Below, one piece after another: positions 51,524-61,381 of a stretch of 64,000 nucleotides of DNA. Position 1 is the first letter of the stretch; each line of letters begins with the position of its first letter. The stretch is from contig CAZDCF010000008.1 in assembly GCA_964503895.1 (NCBI GenBank), positions 1-64,000 on the forward strand, given 5' to 3'. Both the position numbers and the translations under genes were made by a program. The stretch comes from Nitronereus sp964503895 (GTDB lineage: Bacteria; Nitrospirota; Nitrospiria; Nitrospirales; UBA8639). A model generated the notes under the pieces. That model was not told the DNA's origin. It saw only the letters and a list, made by a program, of their open reading frames with translations, and searched no databases.

Positions 51524-53425
51524 TTAATCTAAGGTAAATTCCTCCCTCCAATCGGTGCTTTCTTCCCAGGCATTTTGGTCTGATTTGAATAATACGCAAT
51601 TTTCTAAGACCAGTAAATCCATTTCTGTTCGCATAAAACAACGATAGGCATCTTCGGGAGTACACACGATAGGTTCACCACGGACATTAAAAGAAGTGTT
51701 GATCAGAACCGCACATCCAGTTTGTTGTTCAAAGGTTTTCAGAAGTTGATGATAGCGGGGGTTAGTTTCCTGGTGTACAGTTTGAACTCTCGCAGAGTAA
51801 TCCAGATGGGTAACCGCGGGAATATCTGATCGTATTTGATTTAAGAGTTGAATGCCCCAAAGGTCCTTCGATTTGGATGTTTTTGGAATATGGCGTCTGG
51901 TAACAACAGGGGCTACGATAAGCATGTACGGGCTATCCGAGTTGAGTTCAAAGTATTCGTGTACTCGTTCACGCAATACTGCAGGGGCAAATGGCCTGAA
52001 GGATTCTCTGTATTTAATTTTGAGATTCATTATAGATTGCATGGTAGAATTTCGTGGATCGCCCAAAATACTTCGACCGCCTAAGGCACGAGGTCCAAAT
52101 TCCATCCTTCCCTGAAACCACCCGACTACCTTCCCTCCAGCCAATGCTTTGGCCACGATTTGAAATAAGTTGTCGTCTTTGTAGCGAGTGTAGGCTGCTT
52201 CTATAGATCCTAGATATTGTTCAATTTCTTCATTTGAATGGGAAGGTCCCAAATATGAGCCGTGCATGGCATCCTGTGGGGGGTTGCAGTGTCGAGGGCG
52301 GTCTAACAAGCTATGATACGCTTGTAAGGCCGCACCAATGGCTCCACCGGCATCGCCAGCGGCAGGTTGGATCCATATGTTTTTGAAAGGTCCTTCGCGA
52401 AGCAATCGGCCATTTCCGACACAATTCAGCGCCACCCCCCCTGCCATGCAGAGGTATTCCATTCCGGTTTCGCGATGGAGAGTACGCCCTAATTGCAACA
52501 TGACCTCCTCGGTAACTTCTTGAATGGAACGTGCAAGATCCATTTCTCGCTGTGTGAGTGTAGACTCTGGCTTGCGAGGGGGGCCGCCAAAGAGTTTATC
52601 AAACTTTGAGTTGGTCATGGTAAGACCAGTACAAAAATTGAAATATTCCATATTGAGGCGAAAGGTGCCATCGGGTTTAATATCAATGAGATGATTGCGA
52701 ATGTGTTCGGTGTATGTGGGTTTACCATATGGTGCTAGGCCCATGACTTTATATTCGCCAGAATTAACTTTAAATCCAGCGTGGTAGGTGAAGGCTGAGT
52801 AGAGTAGTCCTAGGGAGTGGGGAAAAGGAATTTCCCATAATGGCGTAATTGTATGGCCGGTTCCTGTCCAGGCGGAGGTCGTGGCCCATTCACCTACACC
52901 GTCCATGCACAGAATTGCAGCTTCCTTATAAGGAGAAGGATAAAAAGCTGATGCCGCGTGAGATTCGTGGTGTTCTGGGAATGCGAAATCTGGAAGTGGG
53001 CCAGGTCCTTTAAGGGTTTCGAGTTTGGAGAATTCTTTTTTGAGTCGAGTTTTTAAGAATAGTTTGTCTTTTAACCAGACGGGCATGGCTTGCCAGAAGG
53101 ATATCAGTCCTTTTGGAGCAAAGGAAAGGTAGGTTTCGAGTAGCCGTTCAAATTTTAGAAAAGGTTTTTCATAAAAAACAATACATTCTAAATCACTTAG
53201 CGTGATGTTGGCTTCTTTTAAGCAATATGTAATGGCATGAATGGGAAATCGCGGATCGTGTTTTTTCCGTGAAAAACGTTCTTCTTGAACGGCAGCAACA
53301 ATGGAACCATTCTTAATAAGGCAGGCAGCGCTGTCGTGATAGTATCCAGAGATACCGAGAATCCACGTGCCAGCTTCACTTGGCTCGGAGAGCGAGGAGG
53401 GCTCCTCTGTGGGTGGATCAAGCAC
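51524..53425 (-). CDS. NodU/CmcH-family carbamoyltransferase
   Basis: 633 residues. N-terminal ASKHA-fold with the LGISGYYHDSAACL start and the HHESHAASAF motif (about residue 150) used with carbamoyl-AMP, and a C-terminal YrdC-like half (FGPRALGGRSILGDPR, NTSFNVRGEPIVCTPEDA). Such enzymes carbamoylate hydroxyl groups of sugars or secondary metabolites. With the DUF5989 gene it is likely a surface-glycan or small-molecule carbamoylation module; the acceptor is unknown. Confidence 0.9.
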   Translation of the reverse strand: MLDPPTEEPSSLSEPSEAGTWILGISGYYHDSAACLIKNGSIVAAVQEERFSRKKHDPRFPIHAITYCLKEANITLSDLECIVFYEKPFLKFERLLETYLSFAPKGLISFWQAMPVWLKDKLFLKTRLKKEFSKLETLKGPGPLPDFAFPEHHESHAASAFYPSPYKEAAILCMDGVGEWATTSAWTGTGHTITPLWEIPFPHSLGLLYSAFTYHAGFKVNSGEYKVMGLAPYGKPTYTEHIRNHLIDIKPDGTFRLNMEYFNFCTGLTMTNSKFDKLFGGPPRKPESTLTQREMDLARSIQEVTEEVMLQLGRTLHRETGMEYLCMAGGVALNCVGNGRLLREGPFKNIWIQPAAGDAGGAIGAALQAYHSLLDRPRHCNPPQDAMHGSYLGPSHSNEEIEQYLGSIEAAYTRYKDDNLFQIVAKALAGGKVVGWFQGRMEFGPRALGGRSILGDPRNSTMQSIMNLKIKYRESFRPFAPAVLRERVHEYFELNSDSPYMLIVAPVVTRRHIPKTSKSKDLWGIQLLNQIRSDIPAVTHLDYSARVQTVHQETNPRYHQLLKTFEQQTGCAVLINTSFNVRGEPIVCTPEDAYRCFMRTEMDLLVLENCVLFKSDQNAWEESTDWREEFTLD

Positions 53426-53466
53426 GGCGAATAGTAAAGAGTGATTCCTAATTAGTAAAGATTAAA

Positions 53467-54039
53467 TTAAGACAGCTGCGTTTTCAGTTTAGATTCAAAC
53501 TGTTTGCGAAATTTCTCTATTTTAGGGCCAATCAAATAGGAGCAATAGGGTTGAATCGGATTGCGCACAAAATATTCTTGGTGATAATCCTCAGCCCTAT
53601 AAAACATTTGGGAGCGGGATATTTCTGTGACAATGGGAGCGTCAAAGAATTTGTTCAAGGCGAGAGTAGCGATAACCTCTTTTGAAATAGTTTCTTGTTC
53701 GGGTGAATGATAGAAAATCACGGAACGATATTGCGTGCCGACATCATTGCCTTGTCGATTAAGTGTTGTGGGATCATGAATAGAAAAAAAGATATGGAGA
53801 ACGTCTTGGTAAGGGATTGCTAAAGGATTAAAGGTGACTTGTACAACTTCCGCATGGCCCGTGACGCCACTACACACGGCTTCATAGGAAGGATTTGGAT
53901 ATTTTCCTCCCATGTATCCAGACTCTACAGCTTCTACCCCTTCTAATAAATCAAAGGCAGCCTCAATACACCAAAAGCATCCGCCGCCGAGTGTGGCAAT
54001 TTCTTTTTGTTGCTGTGAGACGGAAGACACTTCTGCCAT
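53467..54039 (-). CDS. msrA: peptide methionine-S-sulfoxide reductase MsrA
   Basis: 190 residues. Active site GGCFWCIEAAFD (about residues 16-27), the GYMGGKYPNPSYEAVCSGVTGHAEVVQV block (quoted in part as GGKYPNPSYEAVCSGVTGH) and YHQEY. It reduces methionine-S-sulfoxide in proteins using thioredoxin. No signal peptide. It is followed by the carbamoyltransferase on the same strand (41 bases). Confidence 0.94.
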   Translation of the reverse strand: MAEVSSVSQQQKEIATLGGGCFWCIEAAFDLLEGVEAVESGYMGGKYPNPSYEAVCSGVTGHAEVVQVTFNPLAIPYQDVLHIFFSIHDPTTLNRQGNDVGTQYRSVIFYHSPEQETISKEVIATLALNKFFDAPIVTEISRSQMFYRAEDYHQEYFVRNPIQPYCSYLIGPKIEKFRKQFESKLKTQLS

Positions 54040-54241
54040 AGTTTTTCCTGCGTATTTCCCATGTTTTGGTCTTGGGCGATTTTGATTTATTTATAACACT
54101 TCTCTTAAAGCTCTGTCACCGGGTCAGGCTCCTGATTTTCTATAACAGTTGTGCTTTTTGAGGGGTTATTGACTTTATGCTAGCCTCTAGGGAAGATGTG
54201 CCCCTTCCGTTTAGAGTACATGTCGCGAGGTCTGAGTTAGT

Positions 54242-56755
54242 ATGGGGTCTTGGTTTCTTAGAATCTACAAAAGTGTGGTCATTGACAGACCGATTATTTC
54301 TTTGGCTCTCGTCTTTTTCCTCGTAGCGTTTTTCGCCACTCAGAGTCAAAATTTTAAACTCGATGCTTCTGCTGAATCAATCGTTCTTGAAAATGATCAG
54401 GACCTGAAGTACTACCGTGCGAGTCGCGAAGTGTATGGGTCAGATGACTTTCTCATCATTACATACACGCCTCCTGGTGACTTATTCTCCACGCTGTCGT
54501 TGGCAGGTCTTAAGGCTCTGCGCGACGATCTTGTCCAACTGCGCAATGTTAAAACGATCCTGTCAATACTGGATGTGCCTCTTGTCAATAGTCCAAAAGT
54601 GACGATTTCTGAATTAACCGACGAGGGCGTGGTCAGGACACTTGAAACACAAGGTGTTGATAAGGAGCTTGCGCGTAAAGAATTTTTGGAGAGCCCCATT
54701 TATCAAAATAATCTTGTGAGCAAGGACGGAAAAACTACTGCAATTCAAGTGATATTTAAAGAGGATGTGAAATACAAAAGCCTGTTGGAACGACGTAATC
54801 GCTTGCGTGAAAAATCTGCAGAATCAGGACCCACTAGAGAAGAAGCCAAAGAATTGGCAACCGCCATTCAAGAATTTAATGCCTACCATACTATCTTTGT
54901 TGAGTCGGGGCGTGAGGACATCAGAGTTGTGCGTAATATTCTCGATAAACATCGTCATAGCGCGCAATTATTTTTAGGCGGGGTTCGGATGATTACAGCC
55001 GATATGATTAGCTTTATTCAGCATGACATTGTGGTGTTTGGGGTTGGTGTTCTTCTTTTCTTAGTCGCGGCCTTGACGTACTTTTTTCGAAAACTGCTGT
55101 GGGTTGTGTTGCCGCTCTCCTGCTGCCTGCTTTCCGTGGTCGTAATGGTTGGGTTTCTCGGATTTATGGACTGGCGAGTAACTGTAATCTCCTCAAATTT
55201 TGTTTCGCTTCTCCTGATTATCACCATGTCGCTTACTATTCACTTGATTGTGCGCTATCAAATTCTTGATGAGGAAACCCCGGAGATAGAAGAAAAAGCC
55301 CTTGTACTTAGTACTATGCGGGATATGGTCGAGCCATGTTTTTATACGGCCATCACAACTATCGTCGCCTTCTGTTCCTTACTTGTGAGTGGGATTCGGC
55401 CGGTAATAGATTTTGGATGGATGATGACGATTGGGATTGCCTTTGCGTTTGCGGTGAATTTCATGTACTTCCCCGCAGTTCTCGTGATGTTTAGACCGGA
55501 GAAGGCCATCGTGAGACCAGGCGTCACGCGTTCGTTTACCATGGCTGTAGCTGGTTTTACCCTGAAATACTCTAAATCCATTATGACAGTGTGTTTACTT
55601 TTCGCTATCCTTGGTGGTGTGGGAATTGCGCAGCTTAATGTAGAAAATCGATTTATCGATCATTTTAAGAGTACGACAGAAATTTACCAAGGCATGGAAC
55701 TGATTGATACCAAGCTTGGTGGAACTATTCCCTTGGATTTCGTACTTGATGCGGGTAAGGAATTTGCATTAGCCGAAGAAACTCCTGAGGTATTTGATGA
55801 TCCGTTTGACGACCCTTTTGCCGAGGATGCGCCTGCTGAAGATGTCACCTATTGGTTCAATGGTGATAGGTTAACCCTGGTAGAAGAAATTCATGATTAC
55901 TTAGAAAGCTTACCGGAAGTGGGAAAGGTGCTATCAATTGCCACAGGGATGAAAGTGTTTAAGGAGCTAAATGATGGACAAATGCCGGAAGATTACGAGC
56001 TAGCCTTGCTTCGAAAATATGTTCCGGAAAAAATTAAGGAAGCTCTCATCAATCCGTATCTTCGCGAAGATGGAAACCAAATACGCATTACGATGAGGCT
56101 GATTGAGTCTGCTCCAACTTTGAAACGAAAGGAGTTAATCGAAAAAATCCAATCCTATCTAATCGACGATCTGAAACTTGACGAACAGACTGTACATCCG
56201 ACTGGTATGGCTGTGCTATATAATAACTTGCTTCAAAGTTTGTATAAGTCTCAGATTCTAACTCTAGGGGTTGTGTTTATTAGCATTCTCCTGATGTTTA
56301 TTGTGTTGTTTCGAAGTATCTCCCTATCGATACTGGCGATTCTGCCAAACATGCTAGCGGCATGTTTAGTGCTAGGTTTGATGGGCTTGGCTGGGATTCC
56401 TCTTGACATTATGACCATCACTATTGCTGCGATTACTGTGGGTATTGCGGTGGATCATGCCATACATTATATCCATAGGTTTCAGGTGGAATTTGTAAAA
56501 TGTCGATCGTACCGAGAAACTATTCTTGTCTGTCACGGAAGCATTGGCCGGGCTATCTATTATACTGCGCTAACCATTACCGTAGGCTTTAGCATTCTAG
56601 CATTCTCCAGTTTTGTTCCTACCATCTATTTCGGCATCCTGACGGGCTTCGCTATGATGGTTGCACTCATGAGCAACCTCACGCTATTGGCTGCGCTAAT
56701 TATGTTTTTCAAGCCTCTTGGTTCCGAGCAAGCGTGGATCCAAACCTCTTCTTAG
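54242..56755 (+). CDS. MMPL/RND-superfamily transporter (HAE3-like)
   Basis: 837 residues with RND topology: one N-terminal membrane helix, a large periplasmic loop (about 40-255), five helices (about 258-420), a second helix-loop-helices half repeating the pattern (about 440-830). The membrane Asp-containing segment IAVDHAIHYIHRF (about 740) and TIHLIVRYQI in the first half are family hallmarks. Its second periplasmic loop holds an acidic insert (PFDDPFAEDAPAED). It may export lipids or hopanoid-like hydrophobics, but no substrate can be read. Monocistronic; tRNA-Phe follows. Confidence 0.88.
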   Translation: MGSWFLRIYKSVVIDRPIISLALVFFLVAFFATQSQNFKLDASAESIVLENDQDLKYYRASREVYGSDDFLIITYTPPGDLFSTLSLAGLKALRDDLVQLRNVKTILSILDVPLVNSPKVTISELTDEGVVRTLETQGVDKELARKEFLESPIYQNNLVSKDGKTTAIQVIFKEDVKYKSLLERRNRLREKSAESGPTREEAKELATAIQEFNAYHTIFVESGREDIRVVRNILDKHRHSAQLFLGGVRMITADMISFIQHDIVVFGVGVLLFLVAALTYFFRKLLWVVLPLSCCLLSVVVMVGFLGFMDWRVTVISSNFVSLLLIITMSLTIHLIVRYQILDEETPEIEEKALVLSTMRDMVEPCFYTAITTIVAFCSLLVSGIRPVIDFGWMMTIGIAFAFAVNFMYFPAVLVMFRPEKAIVRPGVTRSFTMAVAGFTLKYSKSIMTVCLLFAILGGVGIAQLNVENRFIDHFKSTTEIYQGMELIDTKLGGTIPLDFVLDAGKEFALAEETPEVFDDPFDDPFAEDAPAEDVTYWFNGDRLTLVEEIHDYLESLPEVGKVLSIATGMKVFKELNDGQMPEDYELALLRKYVPEKIKEALINPYLREDGNQIRITMRLIESAPTLKRKELIEKIQSYLIDDLKLDEQTVHPTGMAVLYNNLLQSLYKSQILTLGVVFISILLMFIVLFRSISLSILAILPNMLAACLVLGLMGLAGIPLDIMTITIAAITVGIAVDHAIHYIHRFQVEFVKCRSYRETILVCHGSIGRAIYYTALTITVGFSILAFSSFVPTIYFGILTGFAMMVALMSNLTLLAALIMFFKPLGSEQAWIQTSS

Positions 56756-56839
56756 GAATCTGCTGCTATGACAATCGAAGGTTCAAGGGGGTAAGTTCCT
56801 GTGTTGCAGGATTCGCCGGAAGTCAATTTAGGGGAAATA

Positions 56840-56915
56840 TGGTGCCGAGGGACAGAATCGAACTGTCGACACCAGCCTTTTCAGGGCTGTGCTCTGCCAA
56901 CTGAGCTACCTCGGC
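56840..56915 (-). tRNA. tRNA-Phe (GAA)
   Basis: 76-nt cloverleaf on the reverse strand: acceptor GCCGAGG/CCTCGGC, D arm GCTC, anticodon loop CTGAAAA (anticodon GAA), T loop TTCGATT, discriminator A and encoded CCA. All canonical. Confidence 0.95.
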
Positions 56916-57309
56916 ACAAGGCAAGGACTTTTTCTGGCGAACCAAACGGTTGGATTTAGCTCTAGAGTGGAATGAATCCGCCAAGTGAGGGGAGATGTGT
57001 AACAGGAAACCTTAAAAAAAATCAAGCATCGGTCCGTGAAAAACTCCGCTAGTAGCCTTCCGAAGTCATTGTCTACCTTAGGACTAGCGCCTCTAGTTCC
57101 AGATTGAAGTCGGTGCTGGAATGGTGGTTTGTGATGGGTCCTCCCTTGCTTGACGGATTTCTTGGCGCAACGGTATTCTCAAAATCTAACCCATAGTAGT
57201 TAAAAGCGTGTGTTTTTAAGAATTGCAGTGAAGGCTGTCGAATTAGGGTTATTTTTTCAGAAGTCTAACCTTGTAATATACCCTTTTGTTAGGTGGGAGC
57301 ATAACGGGA
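56916..57309. other. intergenic, no gene supported
   Basis: About 390 bases between tRNA-Phe and proA. No open frame with support and no clear promoter; some short A/T-rich runs. Confidence 0.4.
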
Positions 57310-58671
57310 ATGGAAACCGAAAAAATTCAATCTAAAAAATCAAAAAACGAAGAAAAAAACGAAGAGTTGGAAGAAACGACAGAGGGCGAAGGGCAAGAGC
57401 CCGAAAAGGAAGAAGTCGATATTCCAACTTATATAGAACAGCTTTTGGAAAACGCGAGCATTGCAGCTCCGGGTCTTGCTAGCCTTACTGCTACTGTGAA
57501 AAATCAAGCCTTATTAGCCATGGCTGAAGGTTTGGAGGAAGCTTCAGAAGAGCTTCTTGAAGCAAATGATAAAGACATCGAGGCTTTTGATGCTGGCAGT
57601 GGTCGTGAGGCTATGGCTGAGCGTTTGCGACTGACTCCTGAGCGAATTCAAGATATGGCTTCAGGTATTCGAGAAATTGTCGCATTGAGGGACCCGGTTG
57701 GTGAATCACTCGGTATGAGGGAACTGCCCAATGGCATGAAAGTCGGAAAGGTTCGGGTGCCTATTGGAGTTATAGGGATTATTTATGAATCTCGACCAAA
57801 TGTTACTGCGGATGCAGCAGCTTTGTGTTTGAAGTCCGGTAATGTTTGTGTCCTCCGTGGTGGCTCAGAAGCCATTAACTCTAATGCCGCCATTGCGAAT
57901 ATTTTGTCTAAGGCTGTAGAAAAAGTAGGGATCCCCCCTGGGGCAATTTCTTTTGTTGAGCGGGCTGAACGCGAAGCAGTTATGGAATTTCTCAAGCGTG
58001 ATGATTTGATTGATTTGATCATTCCTCGTGGTGGAGAAGCCTTAATGAAAACTGTCACGGAAAATACTGCGATTCCCGTAATTAAACATGATAAAGGGGT
58101 TTGTCATGTCTATGTGGATCGAGATGCTAATCTCGATATGGCCAAAAAGATCGCTTTTAATGCCAAGGTCCAACGTCCTTCCACCTGTAACGCCATGGAG
58201 ACCTTACTAGTTCACCAGCAAATAGCTCGACCATTTTTGACAGATCTTGGGAAAGAACTGGTTGAAGCAAAAGTTGAGATTCGCGGTTGTCAAAAGACTT
58301 GCAATTTTATTCCCGAGGCGGTTCCTTCGACCGATGGAGATTATGGGCAAGAGTTTTTAAATCTGACCCTTGCCGTAAAAGTAGTCAAGGACATGGATCA
58401 GGCCATGGAACACATTCAGCAGCATGGATCGGAACATACTGAAGTGATTGTGACAAATGAATACAGTCGTGCCTTGCGGTTTATGCGTGAAGTCGATGCT
58501 GGTGTAGTTATGGTGAATGCGTCATCTAGATTAAATGATGGCTATCAATTTGGTCTCGGTGCTGAAATCGGGATCAGTACGACTCGAATACATGCACGTG
58601 GACCAATGGGCCTCGAAGATTTAACCTGTTCAAAATTCATTGTCTTCGGCTCCGGGCAACTTCGCGAATAA
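57310..58671 (+). CDS. proA: glutamate-5-semialdehyde dehydrogenase
   Basis: 453 residues from ATG 57310 (eight more upstream codons are open). The ALDH-fold core begins near residue 40 (IPTYIEQLLENASIAAPGLA), has the cofactor region VIGIIYESRPNVTADAAALCLKSGN, and the catalytic Cys in RPSTCNAMETLL. It makes glutamate semialdehyde from glutamyl phosphate in proline synthesis. An unusual N-terminal leader of about 40 Lys/Glu-rich residues precedes the core, longer than typical ProA (about 415). proB is not in the window. Confidence 0.93.
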   Translation: METEKIQSKKSKNEEKNEELEETTEGEGQEPEKEEVDIPTYIEQLLENASIAAPGLASLTATVKNQALLAMAEGLEEASEELLEANDKDIEAFDAGSGREAMAERLRLTPERIQDMASGIREIVALRDPVGESLGMRELPNGMKVGKVRVPIGVIGIIYESRPNVTADAAALCLKSGNVCVLRGGSEAINSNAAIANILSKAVEKVGIPPGAISFVERAEREAVMEFLKRDDLIDLIIPRGGEALMKTVTENTAIPVIKHDKGVCHVYVDRDANLDMAKKIAFNAKVQRPSTCNAMETLLVHQQIARPFLTDLGKELVEAKVEIRGCQKTCNFIPEAVPSTDGDYGQEFLNLTLAVKVVKDMDQAMEHIQQHGSEHTEVIVTNEYSRALRFMREVDAGVVMVNASSRLNDGYQFGLGAEIGISTTRIHARGPMGLEDLTCSKFIVFGSGQLRE

Positions 58672-58819
58672 TACCTTCTTGTTTTTTTTATTTTCTTGGT
58701 AAGTCCTTGGGCATCCCTGATATGTCCCACTAAATTTTATGTTTGCATGGGATAGCCGTAAATTATGTGGTAGGAATTTTCAGGGACCCTCGGTTTTTTT
58801 TGACACACAGTTGGAGACT

Positions 58820-59263
58820 ATGTCGAACATGTCTGAAAAGTTCATGCTAGAACTTGTTGGGTTTGGAATTGACCATTTGAGATTTGATAGCTCTACCTTT
58901 GCGCATCTTCCTGCTGAATTCCAAGTTGAGGATATTGGGTCGGTTGTGCCAGGTATGCGGGGAAAAGGTATTCGTGTAGCTGGACTCTTAGAGTTGGCAA
59001 ATCTTAAGGAAAATGTAGACCATGTGACTTTTGTGTCACAAGATGGTCAGTATTCAAGCAGCCTCAGTTTTGGTCAGGCTAGAGACTTTGGTATATTGGT
59101 CTATGATGTTGATGGGAAACCGTTACCCCTTGAAAAGGGAGGCCCTTTTCGTTTAGTCACGCCTGGGCTTGGCGATTTATGTGCCAATGTAAAAAATGTT
59201 GGACAAATCAAAATCTCGGCTGGGCCAGGTAAAGATATGAGACCCCAAGATCGTTCCTGCTAA
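58820..59263 (+). CDS. molybdopterin-binding-fold-like hypothetical protein
   Basis: 147 residues from ATG 58820, chosen because GGAG precedes it; an ATG at 58739 gives 174 residues with no Shine-Dalgarno. The beta-rich pattern with RVAGLLELA, VTFVSQDGQYSSSLSFGQA, GPFRLVTPG and VKNVGQIKIS resembles the sulfite-oxidase Moco-binding domain (PF00174-like), but the Moco-ligating Cys at its usual place is absent. It may be a structural relative without Moco. ndk follows 55 bases later, same strand. Confidence 0.55.
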   Translation: MSNMSEKFMLELVGFGIDHLRFDSSTFAHLPAEFQVEDIGSVVPGMRGKGIRVAGLLELANLKENVDHVTFVSQDGQYSSSLSFGQARDFGILVYDVDGKPLPLEKGGPFRLVTPGLGDLCANVKNVGQIKISAGPGKDMRPQDRSC

Positions 59264-59318
59264 ATCTTATAGTCTGTAAATACCCCGAATTTACTAATTG
59301 GGAAAGGATTAAGAATGC

Positions 59319-59729
59319 ATGAGTGAAAGAACGTTAGCTATTATTAAACCTGATGCTGTGGCCAAACACGTGATTGGTGATATTATTCAGCGATATGAAG
59401 GTGCTGGCCTTAATCCCATTGCCATGAAAATGGTGAGGTTATCCAAAAAAAGTGCCGAGGGTTTTTATGCTGTGCATAGCGAGCGACCTTTTTTTAATGA
59501 TTTGACTACCTATATGGCCTCCGGATCAGTCGTGCTGTTAGTACTCGAAGGAGAAAATGCCATTGCGAAGAATCGAGATTTGATGGGTGCAACTGACCCG
59601 AAAAAAGCTGATACTGGTACCATTCGAGCCGCACATGGGGCATCCATCGAAGCCAACGCGGTTCATGGCTCAGATGCTATCGAAACCGCGAATTTTGAGA
59701 TAGGCTATTTCTTTCCCGAATTCAAGTAA
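59319..59729 (+). CDS. ndk: nucleoside diphosphate kinase
   Basis: 136 residues, standard length. TLAIIKPDAV at the start, RPFFNDLTTYMASGSVV, and the catalytic His in the NAVHGSDAIETA segment (about residues 115-120). Transfers the gamma phosphate among NTPs. The usual TIRADFAxS is TIRAAHGAS here, a minor variation. Confidence 0.95.
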   Translation: MSERTLAIIKPDAVAKHVIGDIIQRYEGAGLNPIAMKMVRLSKKSAEGFYAVHSERPFFNDLTTYMASGSVVLLVLEGENAIAKNRDLMGATDPKKADTGTIRAAHGASIEANAVHGSDAIETANFEIGYFFPEFK

Positions 59730-59821
59730 ATCCTCTTGAAGATAACCATCATGACACCTTGGCTGCCGGGACGGCTTTTCTGGTCATTGAAAGGCTTGTT
59801 CTAGTAGCGGTGACTACTCCA

Positions 59822-61315
59822 ATGCCGATTGTGTCGTTCTTTAAGTTATTTTCTCTTGTTTTTTTGTCCATAGTGTTTATTTCTGGATGCTTTAAGGCAC
59901 CTTCCCCGGAGGTGGAGTTACGAGAACTAAGGACTAAAGCTGAAGGGCGCATGTTTCAAGACGCGAAGCTTGCGTTTACACGGGCGGATTATCCTGAAGC
60001 TATTCTGTTATTCAATCGTTTTATCAAAATACACCGTCATTCGGTATATGTCTTAGAAGCCCAGTGGTGGTTAGCTCGATCTTATGAAAAATCGGGGAAT
60101 CTTCGATTGGCATTGGGTCATTTTCAACGATTGGCCAAGTCCGCCTACGAACACCCTTATCGTCATAAAGCAGGGCTTCGGGCTCGATCTCTCAGCGAGA
60201 CTCTTGGCACAGAAGGTCTTTCCGCAAAGGCACAGGGGATGGCTATCGATTGGAAAAGCTTTGAAGGTAAAGGTAAGGCCTTATTAAGTGCACAACTTCC
60301 TCAAAGGAAGGGTGCGGTGTGGATGATCAATCTCGGCTGTCCGATTAAGGATTTGCCAAGGGGAAATGGGGTACCTGAAGGGAGGAAACGTACAAATTGG
60401 GGAAAGCGGTTGGGACAGGGCCTCGGACCTTTAATTGAAGATGCCCATCAGGCCGGACAATCCGTGTATCTTGGGATATCCCTTCCTTGTTTAGGTGTGT
60501 TTGCTACAGGGGAGGGGGATGAGAGTTCATATTGGCATGATTGGGCTTTTGAGCCTCGCTTGCAAAAGGTTAGGATGTCTCCCTATTTTTCTCTGCATTC
60601 GGCAGGGTATCAAACTGTGGTGCTAGATATTCTTACTAAGCTCAGCGAATTCCATATTGCTGGGATTGTATTTCAAGAAGATGTTCCGATTGGCCCTTAT
60701 CAAGGCCTGAGCCCCATTGCCGTAAAGCGATTTGAAGAGAAGTTTAAAATTCGACTGGATCCTTCAAAACTTTTCGTGGGGGGTACTTTTTTTCCTTCTT
60801 CTCAATGGCGCACGGGAAACGATCAAGATTTCGGAAAGCTTTCCTATCCTGATGTATTTTGGAAATGGGCTGGATGGAAGTCTCGTGAGCGTCTCCGGGT
60901 GATGAACGGGTTCATGCAATCGCTGCGCTTACGTTATCCTCATTTGCAATTTGGGATAGAGATTCATCCGGAAAGTTTGACGAATCCTGTTTATGCCTTA
61001 GCCATGTTTAGTGAGGATTGGGTGGAAACGGCGCAAGCTTTCTTTGATTTTTTTGTCGCTCGAGCGATGGATTCTACTGCCCTGAGGCTTTATTCAAATT
61101 CAGGAAGTGTGGGCAGAGTCCCCAGTCAGTTTGTTTCCAGGTCTCTAGTCGAGCGGATGGTTGATTACCTTGGAACTCCCAAAAAGGTCTGGGTTATTCA
61201 ACGAAAACCATTGACTTCTTTTGGGCATGAATCACAAGGGTCTGTTCATGGGAGTGACCAATCTGAATGGCCTAAGGGTGTTGGAGAAATAATCGATGTG
61301 TCTCCTGTTCCTTGA
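59822..61315 (+). CDS. lipoprotein with TPR-like region and PgaB-like domain
   Basis: 497 residues from ATG 59822; 21 upstream codons are open. Lipoprotein signal with lipobox FISGC (Cys about residue 23). Residues about 45-130 form TPR-like helices (AKLAFTRADYPEAILLFNRFIKIH, quoted in part), and 165-480 resemble the C-terminal glycoside-hydrolase-like (GHL13) half of PgaB: GIVFQEDVPIGPYQGLSP, WKSRERLRVMNGFMQSLRLRYP, EDWVETAQAFFDFFVARAMD. No deacetylase half is present. It may process or bind surface polysaccharide in the outer membrane. Confidence 0.65.
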   Translation: MPIVSFFKLFSLVFLSIVFISGCFKAPSPEVELRELRTKAEGRMFQDAKLAFTRADYPEAILLFNRFIKIHRHSVYVLEAQWWLARSYEKSGNLRLALGHFQRLAKSAYEHPYRHKAGLRARSLSETLGTEGLSAKAQGMAIDWKSFEGKGKALLSAQLPQRKGAVWMINLGCPIKDLPRGNGVPEGRKRTNWGKRLGQGLGPLIEDAHQAGQSVYLGISLPCLGVFATGEGDESSYWHDWAFEPRLQKVRMSPYFSLHSAGYQTVVLDILTKLSEFHIAGIVFQEDVPIGPYQGLSPIAVKRFEEKFKIRLDPSKLFVGGTFFPSSQWRTGNDQDFGKLSYPDVFWKWAGWKSRERLRVMNGFMQSLRLRYPHLQFGIEIHPESLTNPVYALAMFSEDWVETAQAFFDFFVARAMDSTALRLYSNSGSVGRVPSQFVSRSLVERMVDYLGTPKKVWVIQRKPLTSFGHESQGSVHGSDQSEWPKGVGEIIDVSPVP

Positions 61316-61381
61316 CAATCCTTACCTCCTACTTTAAGGAAAATGACCGAATACTTTAGAATTTTGTAAAAGGAGCGTCAG

